From Porphyridium purpureum (taxonomy: Eukaryota > Rhodophyta > Bangiophyceae > Porphyridiales > Porphyridiaceae), in the NCBI GenBank assembly GCA_008690995.1, contig VRMN01000016.1, positions 114,501-178,500 of the forward strand: a DNA stretch of 64,000 nt, written 5' to 3'. The notes under the pieces were generated by a model that had not been told where the DNA came from, searched no databases, and saw only the letters and a list, made by a program, of their open reading frames with translations. How positions within the stretch are numbered: the stretch's first letter is position 1; every line of letters starts with the position of its first letter. A program made the position numbers and the translations under genes. Positions 1-10,300 of this stretch are shown piece after piece.

Positions 1-742
1 CTTGCAGCACGCCAACAAATGCAGCATCAAAGTCGGCGCGGTTCAAATGGTGTCTAGTTGTACGAGACGATGCAGGGCGTTTGGTTGCGCCAGACTGATC
101 CACCAGCGCGACACGCAAGATCATGTCGTTGCGCATGGTGTATCCATACCGCTCGATCAGCTCGCGAAACCAAGTGATGCGTCCGTTTAAGGGCTCTGCT
201 TCCTTCAAGCGGCACCGTTCGGCGGACACGAGCAGCGCGCGCCTCATTTGGCCGTATCCCGTACGTTCCAGGTCTTGCTCAAAACTGGAAATGGGCCCGG
301 CCGCCAGCTTCGCTCGTTCTGCCTGCTCCCGCTCCTCCTTTTCCCTTTCCTCTGGCCGAGCTCGAATTGCGGCCACGCGAGGCGAATAACGCTTAGGTCT
401 CATGTACCGCAGCGGCGACAACCCGCCCATTTGGAAGCCACGCTCCAAGAAAAGCTCCTCTTTCGGTGCGGCCGGCTGGGACGAAACCCGCCGCGACCTC
501 CGTTCTCCTGTCGGAAGCATTGTCTCTGAAGCCAGCATCTCGTCCTCTCCAGGACCATTCGAGCGCCGGGATTGATCGCCCGTCTCATCTTCGCCGTACA
601 TCTGGGCCGTCATCCTTTGTCTTCGTGGCGCGTTCCGACGCCTGCTTCTCGTCGCCGCTGCCTCTTTCGCGGACGCAAACTGCCGCGCAAGCACATTCGT
701 CAGCGGCCTCCCTGTACCGAGGATGCGCAGCCGTCTGATCAT
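1..742 (-). CDS. Unknown organelle-targeted protein, C-terminus outside the window
   Basis: An uninterrupted minus-strand frame enters from the left edge and can be followed to an ATG at 742 (247 codons seen). I chose this ATG because it begins MIRRLRILGTGRPL followed by an Arg-, Ala- and Ser-rich stretch without acidic residues for about 45 residues, typical of a mitochondrial presequence. An earlier in-frame ATG at 847 adds only a Gly-rich run. The middle holds an acidic/Arg-rich linker and a charged helix around residues 140-165 (rich in Glu and Arg), followed by a more globular segment (ITWFRELIERYGYTMRNDM). I do not recognise the family; the helical end could belong to an organellar helical-repeat protein, but too little is visible. 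The plus-strand frames over it are shadows. Confidence 0.6.
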   Translation of the reverse strand, partial: MIRRLRILGTGRPLTNVLARQFASAKEAAATRSRRRNAPRRQRMTAQMYGEDETGDQSRRSNGPGEDEMLASETMLPTGERRSRRVSSQPAAPKEELFLERGFQMGGLSPLRYMRPKRYSPRVAAIRARPEEREKEEREQAERAKLAAGPISSFEQDLERTGYGQMRRALLVSAERCRLKEAEPLNGRITWFRELIERYGYTMRNDMILRVALVDQSGATKRPASSRTTRHHLNRADFDAAFVGVLQ

Positions 743-978
743 GACACCGACACAGAGATACAACGAACCATCCCCACACCCAACCCCTCCACCTCCGCGC
801 CCGCACCGCACCGCCCGCGTCGCCGTTTCGGCTCCGGTCATCGCCATCGTAACTGATAAACCGTTACTGGCTACGGAATCTCGCGAGCAGAATTTTCGTG
901 CGGTTGGGACAGAAGGACAGCGCAGCAGCGGGAGAGTGAGTCAGAGAATTCGACACGACGCGGCAGTCGCGCTGCCGT

Positions 979-987
979 GCTATAAGA
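979..987 (+). promoter_or_regulatory. TATA-like element upstream of the SIMPL gene
   Basis: The string CTATAAGAG lies about 160 bp upstream of the SIMPL start codon, in the gap between two divergent genes. It resembles a TATA box only by sequence; nothing else fixes the transcription start. Confidence 0.2.
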
Positions 988-1147
988 GTTGGCCATTTGC
1001 GTGGCTGCGCACGCCGTGCTGTGGCTGGGTTTGTTCTTGACTGTCGCTGAACGGGACCGAACGGAACGGGTCGCGTCGACGAGGAGAAGGAGCTTGTCGA
1101 GATTCGCGCGCAGCACTGGAACGATAAGAAGAGGAAGTGGGGCGACA

Positions 1148-2056
1148 ATGTGTGCGATGCAGAACCATGGAGGCGGAGCGAGTACCGCGCGTCTGCGCAG
1201 TCGTTCCTGTTCTGGTCTGTTCGTAACTGCGTTCCTGGTTGTGGGCATGCTGAGTGCGGCTTTGGCCGCTGCGTACGAGGTACCGCCGAACCCAGATATG
1301 GTGTCCGTGTCTGCGGTGGGCGAAGCGCTCGCCGAGCCGGATGTGGCGCGCGTCGTGTTCACGATTCGTGTGGAAGCAACCGATCACGAGGAAGCCCGCG
1401 TGCGCGGTGCGAAGCACGCAGACGCCGTGGGAGAGGTACTCCAGCAGTACGTCATTGAGCGCAAGGACATCAAGACGCAGACGGTCCGAGTGAGCCCGCT
1501 TCACGAGTGGCGCGAGCGCCATCGCAATGATAGGCGTCCGTCGCGTATTGTTGTCGGTTACGAGTACTTGAACTCAGTTTCAATCACTGTGCGCGACCTG
1601 GAGCGCGTGTCTGCGCTCGTTGAGGACGTCCTCAAGATCAGTCCGGACGGCGAAGTTTCATTGGGCTCGTTGGCGTACGTTTTGGAAGACCGCGAGCAGC
1701 ATGAGCTTCTTGCGCGCGAAAGTGCGGTGAGAAAGGCCCGACAGTACGCTACGGTCCTGGCGGAAGGTGCTGGAGCGGCACTGGGCCGTGTCATCTCCAT
1801 TCATTGCTCCGAGGAGACGTCATACTACCCGAAGTATTCGCGCGGCATGCATCCCGATATGATGATGATGGAGTCGTCTGTTGCTGGCGCGTACGCTGAT
1901 GATTCTGGTGCTCCGGCTCCCCCTTCTGCAGGAATACAAGGCGGCGGCATTGAAAAGCTTCGCGTCAGCGTGTCTGTGACATGGGAAATTGACAACTCGG
2001 GCATCAACCATGCTCAGCGCTCCCTTGAGCACGGTAGTAAGGCAGAAGAGCAGTAA
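1148..2056 (+). CDS. SIMPL (DUF541) domain protein, secreted
   Basis: 302 residues. The N-terminus (MCAMQN...) carries an Arg-rich n-region and a hydrophobic core (GLFVTAFLVVGMLSAALAAA), a signal peptide, so the protein probably enters the secretory pathway. The mature part fits the SIMPL family: VSVSAVGEALAEPDVARV near the start, a paired repeat with ERKDIKTQTVRVSPL, and the closing LRVSVSVTWEI strand. SIMPL proteins are common in bacteria as periplasmic or cell-surface proteins of poorly defined function, and a few occur in eukaryotes. The frame stays open further upstream to 989, but the ATG at 1148 gives the clean signal peptide. A Met-rich, Ala/Pro-rich insert (MMMMESS) sits before the last strand. 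It is divergent from the partial gene on its left and convergent with the M20 peptidase on its right. Confidence 0.85.
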   Translation: MCAMQNHGGGASTARLRSRSCSGLFVTAFLVVGMLSAALAAAYEVPPNPDMVSVSAVGEALAEPDVARVVFTIRVEATDHEEARVRGAKHADAVGEVLQQYVIERKDIKTQTVRVSPLHEWRERHRNDRRPSRIVVGYEYLNSVSITVRDLERVSALVEDVLKISPDGEVSLGSLAYVLEDREQHELLARESAVRKARQYATVLAEGAGAALGRVISIHCSEETSYYPKYSRGMHPDMMMMESSVAGAYADDSGAPAPPSAGIQGGGIEKLRVSVSVTWEIDNSGINHAQRSLEHGSKAEEQ

Positions 2057-2173
2057 CTAGATGTAGAATCGAGCAGCATCATATGCACAGTGGAAGATTC
2101 GGCCTGCGTGCAAAGGGCGAACCGAACCCACAACCGGCATGCAGCTTACGCCCTTATCGAAATTGGTCGTCTT

Positions 2174-3430
2174 TCACAACTCGTCGTGAAGTGTCTCGTA
2201 AAGCATTTGGATAATCTTGATGTGATCTTTCACCAAGTGCTCTAGGTCGCGGACCAGCACCCGTTCGTTTGCCGTGTGGGCCGTAAGGATACTGCCCGCT
2301 CCAAAAAGTAACGCGCGATCGAAAAAGGTACCATAGCCGGTATCCGTGTTGTAAGACACGACACCCACCTCGTATAAGTCTTGTGGGAGGCGGAAGTACT
2401 CCACGGGTTCATTGGAGCTTATCACGGTAACCTCGACGCCATGCTTTTCAGCGATCTGACATGTTCGCTCGAGGATCGGTTCTGGACTTCCGACAAGTCT
2501 GAACATGACTTGCGCGGTTGCATATTCAGGCACGATATTTGCGGCTGTGCCGCCTTCTATTAGCCCGATATTCATGGTCGTTTCGCCGAGTGCGTCAACC
2601 GGCCATCGCTGCCTTGTAAGATCCGCAAGCGTCTCGACGAGCGGCGTAATGGCGCACTTACCATACTCTGGATACCCGGAATGCGCAGATCTACCTGTAG
2701 CCTCGAGCAGCACCTTCAGCATACCTTTTTGCTTCGAGATGAGTTCTCGTTTTGTAGGTTCTCCCATGACCATGAACGGGAAGTTGGTGGCAAACAATTT
2801 GTCATTTGCGGTCTTCATTCCTGTATGAGTGACTTCCTCATCCGAAACAAACAACAGTCCCACCCGTAAGCCGAGGTCGCGATGTGCCTGGAGGGCGGCA
2901 AGGGTCATGGCGGCAACCTGGCCCTTGGCGTCGTTGCTGCCTCGACCCGTCAGCCAGGTGTTCTCGTCGCCATCTCTTTCGAGTTGCGGCATGACATGTG
3001 GCGGCACCGCGTCTGTGTGGGAGCAAAGAAGAACCTTCGGCGGCTTGCTATGCCCACTTATAGGCCCTTCCCCGAAGAAGTCTCCGTACACATTCACCTG
3101 ACCGCAGGCCGTAGCGCCTGTCACACACTGCAACCAAACGTCCATGCCTTCCAGCATAAGGAAGCGTGCGAGAAAGAAAGACGCCTGTCGTTCCTTCCCT
3201 GTCGAAGTGTCCACGCTCATCAGCGCCATTGTCAATCGCACGACATCCTGAAGCGGAGCCGTCAAAGCTTGCTCGAGCTTTTCATCCAGCACGGTTTCTC
3301 TCATTGCTGCACACGCCAAGCCAGCCGGTGTGGCGCTCGCGTCCGTCGGCAGGCTGCAGCGCTCCCATTCTGCGCCCAACACTGTCAAGCCATAGAAGAC
3401 CAGCAGCAGCGCCAAAGGAAGTAGATACAT
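2174..3430 (-). CDS. M20-family metallopeptidase / acetylornithine deacetylase-like amidohydrolase
   Basis: 418 residues from the ATG at 3430, which puts a hydrophobic signal-anchor (YLLPLALLLVFYGLTVLG) at the very N-terminus. ATGs at 3532 and 3550 are possible but would leave almost no room for the promoter of the divergent gene starting at 3559. M20 hallmarks are in order: the first metal histidine in LLCSHTDAVPP, the bridging aspartate in GRGSNDAKGQVAA, and the catalytic/metal glutamates in FVSDEEVTH, then the lid/dimerisation segment (SGYPEYGK, NIGLIEGGTAANIVPE) and a C-terminal metal histidine region (AHTANERV). The family hydrolyses N-acyl amino acids or dipeptides with two zinc ions. 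Resemblance is to ArgE/DapE-type enzymes, but the signal-anchor argues for a lumenal or secreted acyl-amino-acid hydrolase rather than arginine biosynthesis. The substrate cannot be fixed from sequence. Confidence 0.87.
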   Translation of the reverse strand: MYLLPLALLLVFYGLTVLGAEWERCSLPTDASATPAGLACAAMRETVLDEKLEQALTAPLQDVVRLTMALMSVDTSTGKERQASFFLARFLMLEGMDVWLQCVTGATACGQVNVYGDFFGEGPISGHSKPPKVLLCSHTDAVPPHVMPQLERDGDENTWLTGRGSNDAKGQVAAMTLAALQAHRDLGLRVGLLFVSDEEVTHTGMKTANDKLFATNFPFMVMGEPTKRELISKQKGMLKVLLEATGRSAHSGYPEYGKCAITPLVETLADLTRQRWPVDALGETTMNIGLIEGGTAANIVPEYATAQVMFRLVGSPEPILERTCQIAEKHGVEVTVISSNEPVEYFRLPQDLYEVGVVSYNTDTGYGTFFDRALLFGAGSILTAHTANERVLVRDLEHLVKDHIKIIQMLYETLHDEL

Positions 3431-3558
3431 TAGGGCGTTTATCGCGGACCTGCAGGGCGCGTACTCGAGACTTTCACTTGAGACTTTCGCACAATTTGCA
3501 AAAGCCACTTGATGCGAGCGATGAAGGAACATGTTTCGGGTGAGACGCAACGGAGACC

Positions 3559-4002
3559 ATGTTGAAGCAGATTGAGAATGTTGTGCTTTGGGGATGGAAA
3601 AACGACCGCAAGGTCCGGTTGATCTTGATGTCGATCGCAGCGTATCAGTTTGGTTGGATGCTTGTGCGGAACGGCGATCGCCATGAGGCCGAGCGCTACG
3701 AGAAGCAAAAGGAGCTGGCCAGCGTGCAGAACGAGATCCGCGTGCTTGAACAACAGCGCGACCACGTGATCACAGCGGTGCGCGCGTTGTCGCTATCGAG
3801 CGACCCGGTTGCGAGCGAGCAGCTCGAAGCTGCCTTGGTCGTGCCTTCTCATTCAGCGCTTGAGGGTCAGACGTTGTCGAATCAGAAAGGCACCGCAGAC
3901 GCAGTACGAACTGTGACTGACCCGGGCACCAGTTCTGAAAGGGTAGAGGTCGAAGAAGGTCCGCCCACAAAGCCCACTGTGCGGCGAGGATTCCTAGTGT
4001 AG
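3559..4002 (+). CDS. Small coiled-coil protein of unknown function
   Basis: 147 residues. The N-terminus (MLKQIENVVLWGWKNDRKVR) leads into a short hydrophobic stretch (LILMSIAAYQFGWMLV) that may be a single membrane span, then a charged heptad region around residues 50-75 (EAERYEKQKELASVQNEIRV) predicted as coiled coil, and a disordered Ser/Glu/Pro tail. No family recognised. It is divergent from the M20 peptidase and converges with the THUMP gene, whose stop lies only about 50 bp away. Coding potential is supported by codon bias and a tidy ATG, but there is no homology evidence. Confidence 0.55.
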   Translation: MLKQIENVVLWGWKNDRKVRLILMSIAAYQFGWMLVRNGDRHEAERYEKQKELASVQNEIRVLEQQRDHVITAVRALSLSSDPVASEQLEAALVVPSHSALEGQTLSNQKGTADAVRTVTDPGTSSERVEVEEGPPTKPTVRRGFLV

Positions 4003-4053
4003 ACTTTCGTTTGTTTTATTCCTTTTCTTTCTTTTAGCTACAGAGGTGGACGT

Positions 4054-5397
4054 TCACTTTGGGCGAAAGACAAGCAGTTCAACGAGAAGCCCGCCAATGT
4101 TGATTCGAATCCACCCAGGGGTCCACACCTCCAGTGCAGATATGCGCCAGTCGTTGTCCACCGCGGGTGCGATGGTCCATTTGCCACTCTGGTTCAGCGC
4201 CGCAGCCAGCCTTCTGGTAGTACAGAGCAGGATACAGACGCTGTCATGCGGGTCTAAGATAGACCACACCTCGTCCAACCCTTTCACAAGCAGCTTCTCG
4301 AGGTCGCGCGACTTGCCGCAGCGGACTCCGAAGGGCGCCTCGATGATGCACGCTTCTACAATCTGTCTGCGTAGTGGTAAATGAAGAATATCCGCAATCA
4401 TGAATCCTGTTGAGCACGTCGTGGCCCGGAGAGCGCCTGCGCTGAGCACTTGGTGGTCCAAATCTGAAGCAAGACCAAAAGTGTGGTTCGAGTGCTTTGA
4501 TGCATCGATCGTAATTGTTGAAAGCCCTGCAAACGGGTCAAAGACAATCGTTGGCACGCGCCCTAACACGGCGCACGCTAACTCTACAAGCAGGCGCGCA
4601 TGAGACAAACGCAAAGCGAAAGATCTTGGGCGACCATTCGAATCCAGCACGTCTGCACGAGAACTCTGATCCTTCGGGAGTACGGCGCCTTTGGACGTTT
4701 GGTCGAAATGACGCGGGACTGCAATACCAACAACCAATTTGCTCCAAGAACTGGACGCATCCGACGGTTCCTTGCCGCTGACAATGGCCACAAGTTCCAG
4801 GTCAAAGTTTGTTAAATCCACCTGCCAGTGCGGCATCAGCTCGTCTGCTACGGCTCCTACCTTGCGCGCAACGTCCATCGACTTGAATTGGTGCGATCCT
4901 GATCGAATGCATGAACATCGGAATTTGGTCGCTCCCGCATTCTGACCAACCGCTTGCGGTGGAAGTTGCTGCTCCTTTCTTCTCTCCAGAACATCATGGC
5001 CCCTCGCGGGACCCTCCGACGCATCCAGAATCTCATTAATGTGAGCATTCACTCGCCGCCAATGGAGCTCTGCTGCCTGCAATCTTGACAGCGTGATGCG
5101 GTCCGCACAGTCCTGTGCAGACGTCGAGTCCACATCGTTTGCCACGGTCACTGTGACGTACACGAAGATAATGTACGGTAGCCGCAGGATATCGACGACG
5201 GCATGAACGTCGCGAGTCGGTTCAAAACTCACCAGAATCTTGCCCACGCCTGCCTGGCCTGGTCCCGGAATTCCGTCCGTCAAGAGCCGAATTTGCTCTC
5301 TCGAAAGCGCAGTCACATCACGCAGCATCAGCTCTACCACAAACCATTCCAGCCCGCCTGCGCAGAGCACAAGTATGGAAGAGTTCACGTCATCCAT
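4054..5397 (-). CDS. THUMP-domain class I RNA methyltransferase (THUMPD/Trm14-like)
   Basis: 447 residues. The THUMP signature is at about residues 158-215: KFRCSCIRSGSHQFKS followed by WQVDLTNFDLELVAIV, which matches the strand-turn pattern of THUMP domains in THUMPD2/3 and Trm14. The C-terminal half is a Rossmann-fold methyltransferase with the SAM motif region DPFAGLSTITIDASKH (about 290) and a motif IV reading EAPFGVRCG in place of the usual D/N-PP-Y/F-G. In THUMPD proteins this motif is similarly LPFG, so the change of the first residue is a mild divergence. Family members make N2-methylguanosine in tRNA (THUMPD3, Trm14) or U6 snRNA (THUMPD2). Which RNA is used here is unknown. The position-1-190 segment is divergent. 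The upstream gap to the next minus-strand gene is about 270 bp. Confidence 0.8.
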   Translation of the reverse strand: MDDVNSSILVLCAGGLEWFVVELMLRDVTALSREQIRLLTDGIPGPGQAGVGKILVSFEPTRDVHAVVDILRLPYIIFVYVTVTVANDVDSTSAQDCADRITLSRLQAAELHWRRVNAHINEILDASEGPARGHDVLERRKEQQLPPQAVGQNAGATKFRCSCIRSGSHQFKSMDVARKVGAVADELMPHWQVDLTNFDLELVAIVSGKEPSDASSSWSKLVVGIAVPRHFDQTSKGAVLPKDQSSRADVLDSNGRPRSFALRLSHARLLVELACAVLGRVPTIVFDPFAGLSTITIDASKHSNHTFGLASDLDHQVLSAGALRATTCSTGFMIADILHLPLRRQIVEACIIEAPFGVRCGKSRDLEKLLVKGLDEVWSILDPHDSVCILLCTTRRLAAALNQSGKWTIAPAVDNDWRISALEVWTPGWIRINIGGLLVELLVFRPK

Positions 5398-5669
5398 GGC
5401 TCAGACAGCTGAAGTCACGTTGGCACAGAGATCGGCAACACATGGGAAGGACAGGAACCAGCCCTTCATCTGAGTGGGAGGTCCTTTGGTCGGTTCATCC
5501 GTTGCAGAGACAAGGACTCGATTGCCGCTCTGAGATGATCTTGACCACCTCAAGATCACCACTGCATACGCACCTCTACGGAGACAGTGAAGCCTCGCAT
5601 CGCGCAAGGTGACTGCGAAAAGAAGCCAAAAGTTTATGCATGTGAGCGTGGCACGCCAGCTGGCACGTG

Positions 5670-6812
5670 TTAATGGGAGAACATGCGCAACGGGTCCCGC
5701 GCAGTGTCCTTGTATAAGAGGTAGCGCGAGCGCTTGTGACCTAGAGCTGCGTACCATTGCGGAACAAATGGTCCCATGTAGATCACGTCGCCTGCTGCGA
5801 CCGGGAACCACTCGTCTGCGAGCCTGTAGATGCCTTGCCCTTCAAGCATTAACAGACCGTGCTGATTGTAGTGCATTTCCTTGGCATTCAGATACTCGCC
5901 TGGCTCATAGTCCATGACGTGAAAGTTAAAATCGTAGTCTGGTGTCTGCGGTAGAAGGCGCCGGAGCATGAACATTTCGCCAGGTACTGGTTCCACAGGG
6001 ACGTCTGCTTCTGCTCCAAGCACAGCGAGCGGAAGATCGGCGACGTTGTCCGAGCTTGGTGCATAGACGCGATCTAGCACCACAAAGGAGCACGTATTGT
6101 TGAAGGCCATCCCGGACGTCATGATAGCTTCGCATCTTGGCGGCAAGTACACAAACCCACCGGGAAGGAGCGTAAAGATGCGGTCGTCAGGCGAAGAGGT
6201 ATTCTGGCGAAGGAGCACGCGGCTCTTGCGATTGCAGGTCGAATCTTTGTCCTCCGGAAATTCCACCTGCAAAGCGCCTTCCAGCACGAAAATAAAACGC
6301 TCGTTTCCTGCCTCAGAGCCAGAGCCAATGCCCCTGACGGCGCTGTTCTGCAAAGCCATCACGACGTACATGCTGAAATGCGCACCGTTCATTGCGGGAG
6401 AGATCACGTTTGCGCCAACGACGTTGGTGAACGCTGGAACAAACCCAAAAACGCGGGATTCAGGAGCTACTAGAGCCCAGTCCCGCTGCAACTTGGATCG
6501 CGTGGCTCCTGGAAACCTCGCAGCCAGGTACGCATTCTGCCGCATGCACCCACTGCCAGCTTCTCTATACTCGTAGGACGCCCGCTTGGAAATATACCCT
6601 TTTGACTTGGGCTCTGATTCGTACTGTTTCTCCGCTGACGCCGTCCTAAACGAAGTATCGCTGTCATTCAGTATCTTACCATCGTCTAGATTTACGTGAA
6701 CATTCATCGTGCGCTTTTGCGCGCAGACCAGACGCATCAAACATACAACGTAAAGCGCTACCACCACCCCGATGAACGCGCGAGGCGATTGCAGAACATG
6801 ACCGTTCCGCAT
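5670..6812 (-). CDS. UGLYAH: (S)-ureidoglycine aminohydrolase
   Basis: 380 residues, bicupin. The C-terminal cupin carries the diagnostic stretch HVMDYEPGEYLNAKEMHYNQ then HGLLMLEGQGIYRL and APFVPQW-like MGPFVPQWYAALG, closely matching plant (S)-ureidoglycine aminohydrolase; the Glu, two His and Gln that bind the active-site manganese in the plant enzyme are all present in KEMHYNQHG and PQW. The N-terminal cupin (FIFVLEGALQVEF, GGFVYLPPRC) is conserved too. The enzyme deaminates (S)-ureidoglycine, the allantoate product, to (S)-ureidoglycolate and ammonia during purine ureide catabolism. The first 32 residues contain a hydrophobic signal segment (AFIGVVVALYVVCLMRLVCA), consistent with targeting to the endoplasmic reticulum as in plants. 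Position confidence is high; the sole doubt is the exact cleavage site. Confidence 0.95.
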   Translation of the reverse strand: MRNGHVLQSPRAFIGVVVALYVVCLMRLVCAQKRTMNVHVNLDDGKILNDSDTSFRTASAEKQYESEPKSKGYISKRASYEYREAGSGCMRQNAYLAARFPGATRSKLQRDWALVAPESRVFGFVPAFTNVVGANVISPAMNGAHFSMYVVMALQNSAVRGIGSGSEAGNERFIFVLEGALQVEFPEDKDSTCNRKSRVLLRQNTSSPDDRIFTLLPGGFVYLPPRCEAIMTSGMAFNNTCSFVVLDRVYAPSSDNVADLPLAVLGAEADVPVEPVPGEMFMLRRLLPQTPDYDFNFHVMDYEPGEYLNAKEMHYNQHGLLMLEGQGIYRLADEWFPVAAGDVIYMGPFVPQWYAALGHKRSRYLLYKDTARDPLRMFSH

Positions 6813-6861
6813 TTCAAAAATGTCGCGCTTTGACGCGTGCAGACTCTACAGATCATGTGCT

Positions 6862-6866
<5 letters not shown>

Positions 6867-6893
<27 letters not shown>
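6867..6893. repeat. (CT)n microsatellite
   Basis: A run of 13 CT units lies in the gap between ureidoglycine aminohydrolase (-) and the Ski2-like gene (+). GA/CT tracts recur in several promoter gaps of this window (19.9, 36.0 and 60.5 kb) and may be promoter-associated low complexity. Confidence 0.9.
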
Positions 6894-7016
6894 GGCTGCT
6901 CTGTCGCTCTCGATCTCTGCTGTTCATTCGAGTCCCCTCACGACCGACTTCGTTTTCGGTTCTGAAACGGTTTGTCGAAACGATATTAACCGGAAACCGA
7001 AAAGGACCGGACTGCC

Positions 7017-7290
7017 ATGTGGTGGCGCGCGATGCGTCGCACGGCGTCTGGAGGGGTGACAAGTGGCGTCGCGATGGGCACTTGGGCGTATGTCGGGGCG
7101 CATTTCGGCCAGCATGAGGCGACGTGCCAGATGACAAGTGACGCATTCGAGTCGGCGTGTCGCCGCGCTTGCGCATACCGTCGAATCTGGAGCGCAAGGA
7201 AGAGTTCGCGGTCGTTCCCCTCGGCGCCGCACGGCTGGTCTTTGCGCACAAGGACGCATGCCAATGGCCCAATTTACGCACAAACATCAT

Positions 7291-7321
<31 letters not shown>

Positions 7322-10300
7322 AACAACAGCAGCAGCGAATGCATCAACATCTTCGTACGTAGTCAGGAACAAAGCGCATTTGGAGGATGCAATGCAAGAA
7401 CGAGACCGGCTCGATGCGATTTCGGCATCCGAGTCAAATCGTCGAGATGAGCACGTGCAAAACGTTGCGGATGTTCTGATTGAGGCAGCGCACCGACAAG
7501 AGTCTGTGTCACTGCTGTACGTCGTAAGAGAACGAGACAGAATACGCGCCCTGGATGCATGCATTCTTGATCTGGTGACCAAGCAACAGAGCGCCGAGCC
7601 GGGATCCACATTACAGATCGTTCTTTGCTGTCGAAGTCGAACAGCTGCCGTCCAAAACTACATACGCTTTGCGACTCGGTTGCGTCCAGAGTATGTGGCG
7701 CTGGAGACCGGCGATGTGTGCATTTCTGCAGAGCTCACAGAGCCAGCTGAAAATTGCAGCATGCAGATCACATTTACAAGGCCCGAGGCTCTGTTATACA
7801 CACTCCGGAATGCAGACGCCATAGCCGACGCCAGTGAATATTGGTCAAGCACAGTTTATATTCTGGATCATTTGACCGGCCCGAAAGGGTTGGCCAGCTT
7901 CCATTGGGAAGAAATCATGTCGACGCTCTCTGCAGTACCGCACTATGCCCAATGCTCAGTATGCAACATTGTGGCCCCTCTAAATGCGTGCGATCGCGAA
8001 ATCCTTCCTCGCTGGATGACGTTGGTGCTCGAACGCCCAACAGTGGTTGTTGACGAATCATCTTTGCAGCAAAGTCAGGATGCGGAGACAAGATGTGAAT
8101 GGTACGCATGGAACTCAGTTGAAGAGGAAGCTGTACCCATGCGGTTTACGGGCTCCGAGTGTGTGCCGTCTCCGGAAGCCTTCAGGATCATAGGCTCGGC
8201 CGATTTGGAATTTGCTGATCTTGCGCAACCCGAATATTCCGAGATAGCGAGGGTTCTGGTGGGAGAGCTTGAGAGAGCACGCACGCGTCGAGCTGAGAAT
8301 AAGGCCGAATCGTCATGTGTTCTTCCTGCCATTGTATATGTGCACGGCCGCGGCGAGGCGGAGCTCGCCGGCTCTGCGCTCATGGCGACGTCTCACCTCT
8401 TTGAAAAGCAGTTCGTCAATGGCACAAATATTCGCGTCGAGGCAGTGACCGCTCAAGCTGAGCATCTGATGAAAGAACAGGGTGGCTGCGATTGCAGCGA
8501 TACAGATGAAATATTTTTGCGCATCATGGAGGCAGGTATTGCAGTGCATCATTCAGGAATTCCGCCGGTGCTTCGCCAGCTCGCGTTGTCTTTGTTCGCT
8601 CAAGGTATCGTCTCCGTCCTAATCTTTGATGTATCACAAGGTGACGTCGAGCTCAGTGCGCTACCTGTGACAGCGAACACCGTCTTTGTTTGGGCTGATC
8701 AAATGACTGTGTCGGCATCACACGCGCTGGCTCCGGGACGCGTGCTTGCGCACCTAGTAGAATCCAAAGCGCGCGAGCGCGTGCTCGTGCTGTGGAATGA
8801 TCCCAGCGTTTCCGAGCGCGATATGGCGGCGCTGATTGGGCAATGGCAGACTGCGAAAACCAACGAAGCGCAGAGTCTATTTTCCGGCGGAATGTTGCGG
8901 ACAACGAGTTCGCTGATGATGGCGGCGAGAAGGCATGGGCTAGCTCAAGCTTCGCACAGCGAATCGCGCAAATCTTACGGTGCGTTTGCTCTGCGCTCAG
9001 AGTTGGTTCCATTGGAACTGCACCGACGCGAGCTGACGGTCTCGCTGCGCGAAATGGCCGAGGAAGTTCGTTCGCTCGATTTGAAGGCGGCGGTTGAGTA
9101 TGAAGCTCTTAAAATGCAGGCAGAGCGGTGCGCAGTTGGCTGCGCGGAACTGATTGGTCTTGATTCGGGTCTACAGGCATCGAGAACGAACGAATTGTTG
9201 TCATATTCTCCTCCAGGTGTTGTCCTGAGTGTCTTTGCAGAGCGACATGAGGATCAAGAAGAGCCAGTTCCTGTGTTGACTCCTGCGGCAGTTGATGACA
9301 TGCTGAAGAAAAATGAAGTTGACCAAATCGCGCGCTTGTATGCACAAGCATTGAGAAAGCAAGACACTGAGCTGTATTGCTTTCTAGGCCTAGTTCAACC
9401 CGAAGGTGGCACTGAAAAGCTTGCGTGCTGTGTCTCGCCACAAGGAAGTTTCGTCTTGCTTGATTGTAAGTACATACAGTCAGTTAAAGCCAGCGAGAAA
9501 CGTGTGCAGGAAGCAGATCAGCTGAGCATTCCGGCTTTCGAATTCTTTGACTACAGTGACAAAAGTGGCATATGGTTGTACATGGGCGTGACGGACGAAG
9601 ATGACTTGGATTCCATTTCTTACGTCTGTGAACAACTCGTACAGCTTGAACGAGCGGCACGTGTCCACGGCACCAACGGGAATACAGACTCTGTCTCTGA
9701 TTCGTTGAGCAGGCCGGTGCAAGAGGAGATCGAAGCGCTTGCGAACCTCGGGCGAGAAATGAAGCGAAACCCGTTCCATTTGAAGCCCGAGAAGCTAGGG
9801 CGGATCAAGGCCCTGCGGCAGAAAGTCGGACAGCTACGGGTTGAATTGAAGCAAATCCATCGAAGCCTCGAATCGCTTCTTCGAAGAATGAACGCGCACG
9901 TGGAGGAAATGTCGACTGGGCCTGACTACGAGGATCTCGAGATTCCGGGTTGGGAAGTCATCGTGCACGAGGACAGTGGGAGAACCATCGATCCAGAACG
10001 GAAAGCCGCACTGGAAGAGCATTTCCCGCGGCTTTTGACGCCCGAGCGCCGACCAGAAGATTTGCTGAGCACCTTTCGCGACTTGCGTCTTCTATCAGCG
10101 GAAGACGAGCCCAATTCTGGCCTGTCACTTACTGGACTGGGGGAACTGGTGACGAAAATGAGCATCCGACGCCCATTGTGGGTAGCGTTGTGTTTATTCT
10201 CATGCAGTATGAGGGAGCTGAGCAGCGATGTGCTTGTCGCGTGCTTGGCAAGCATCATCAGCGAAGTGAAAGCGGATGTGGTGGATGAGCGTGACGTCGA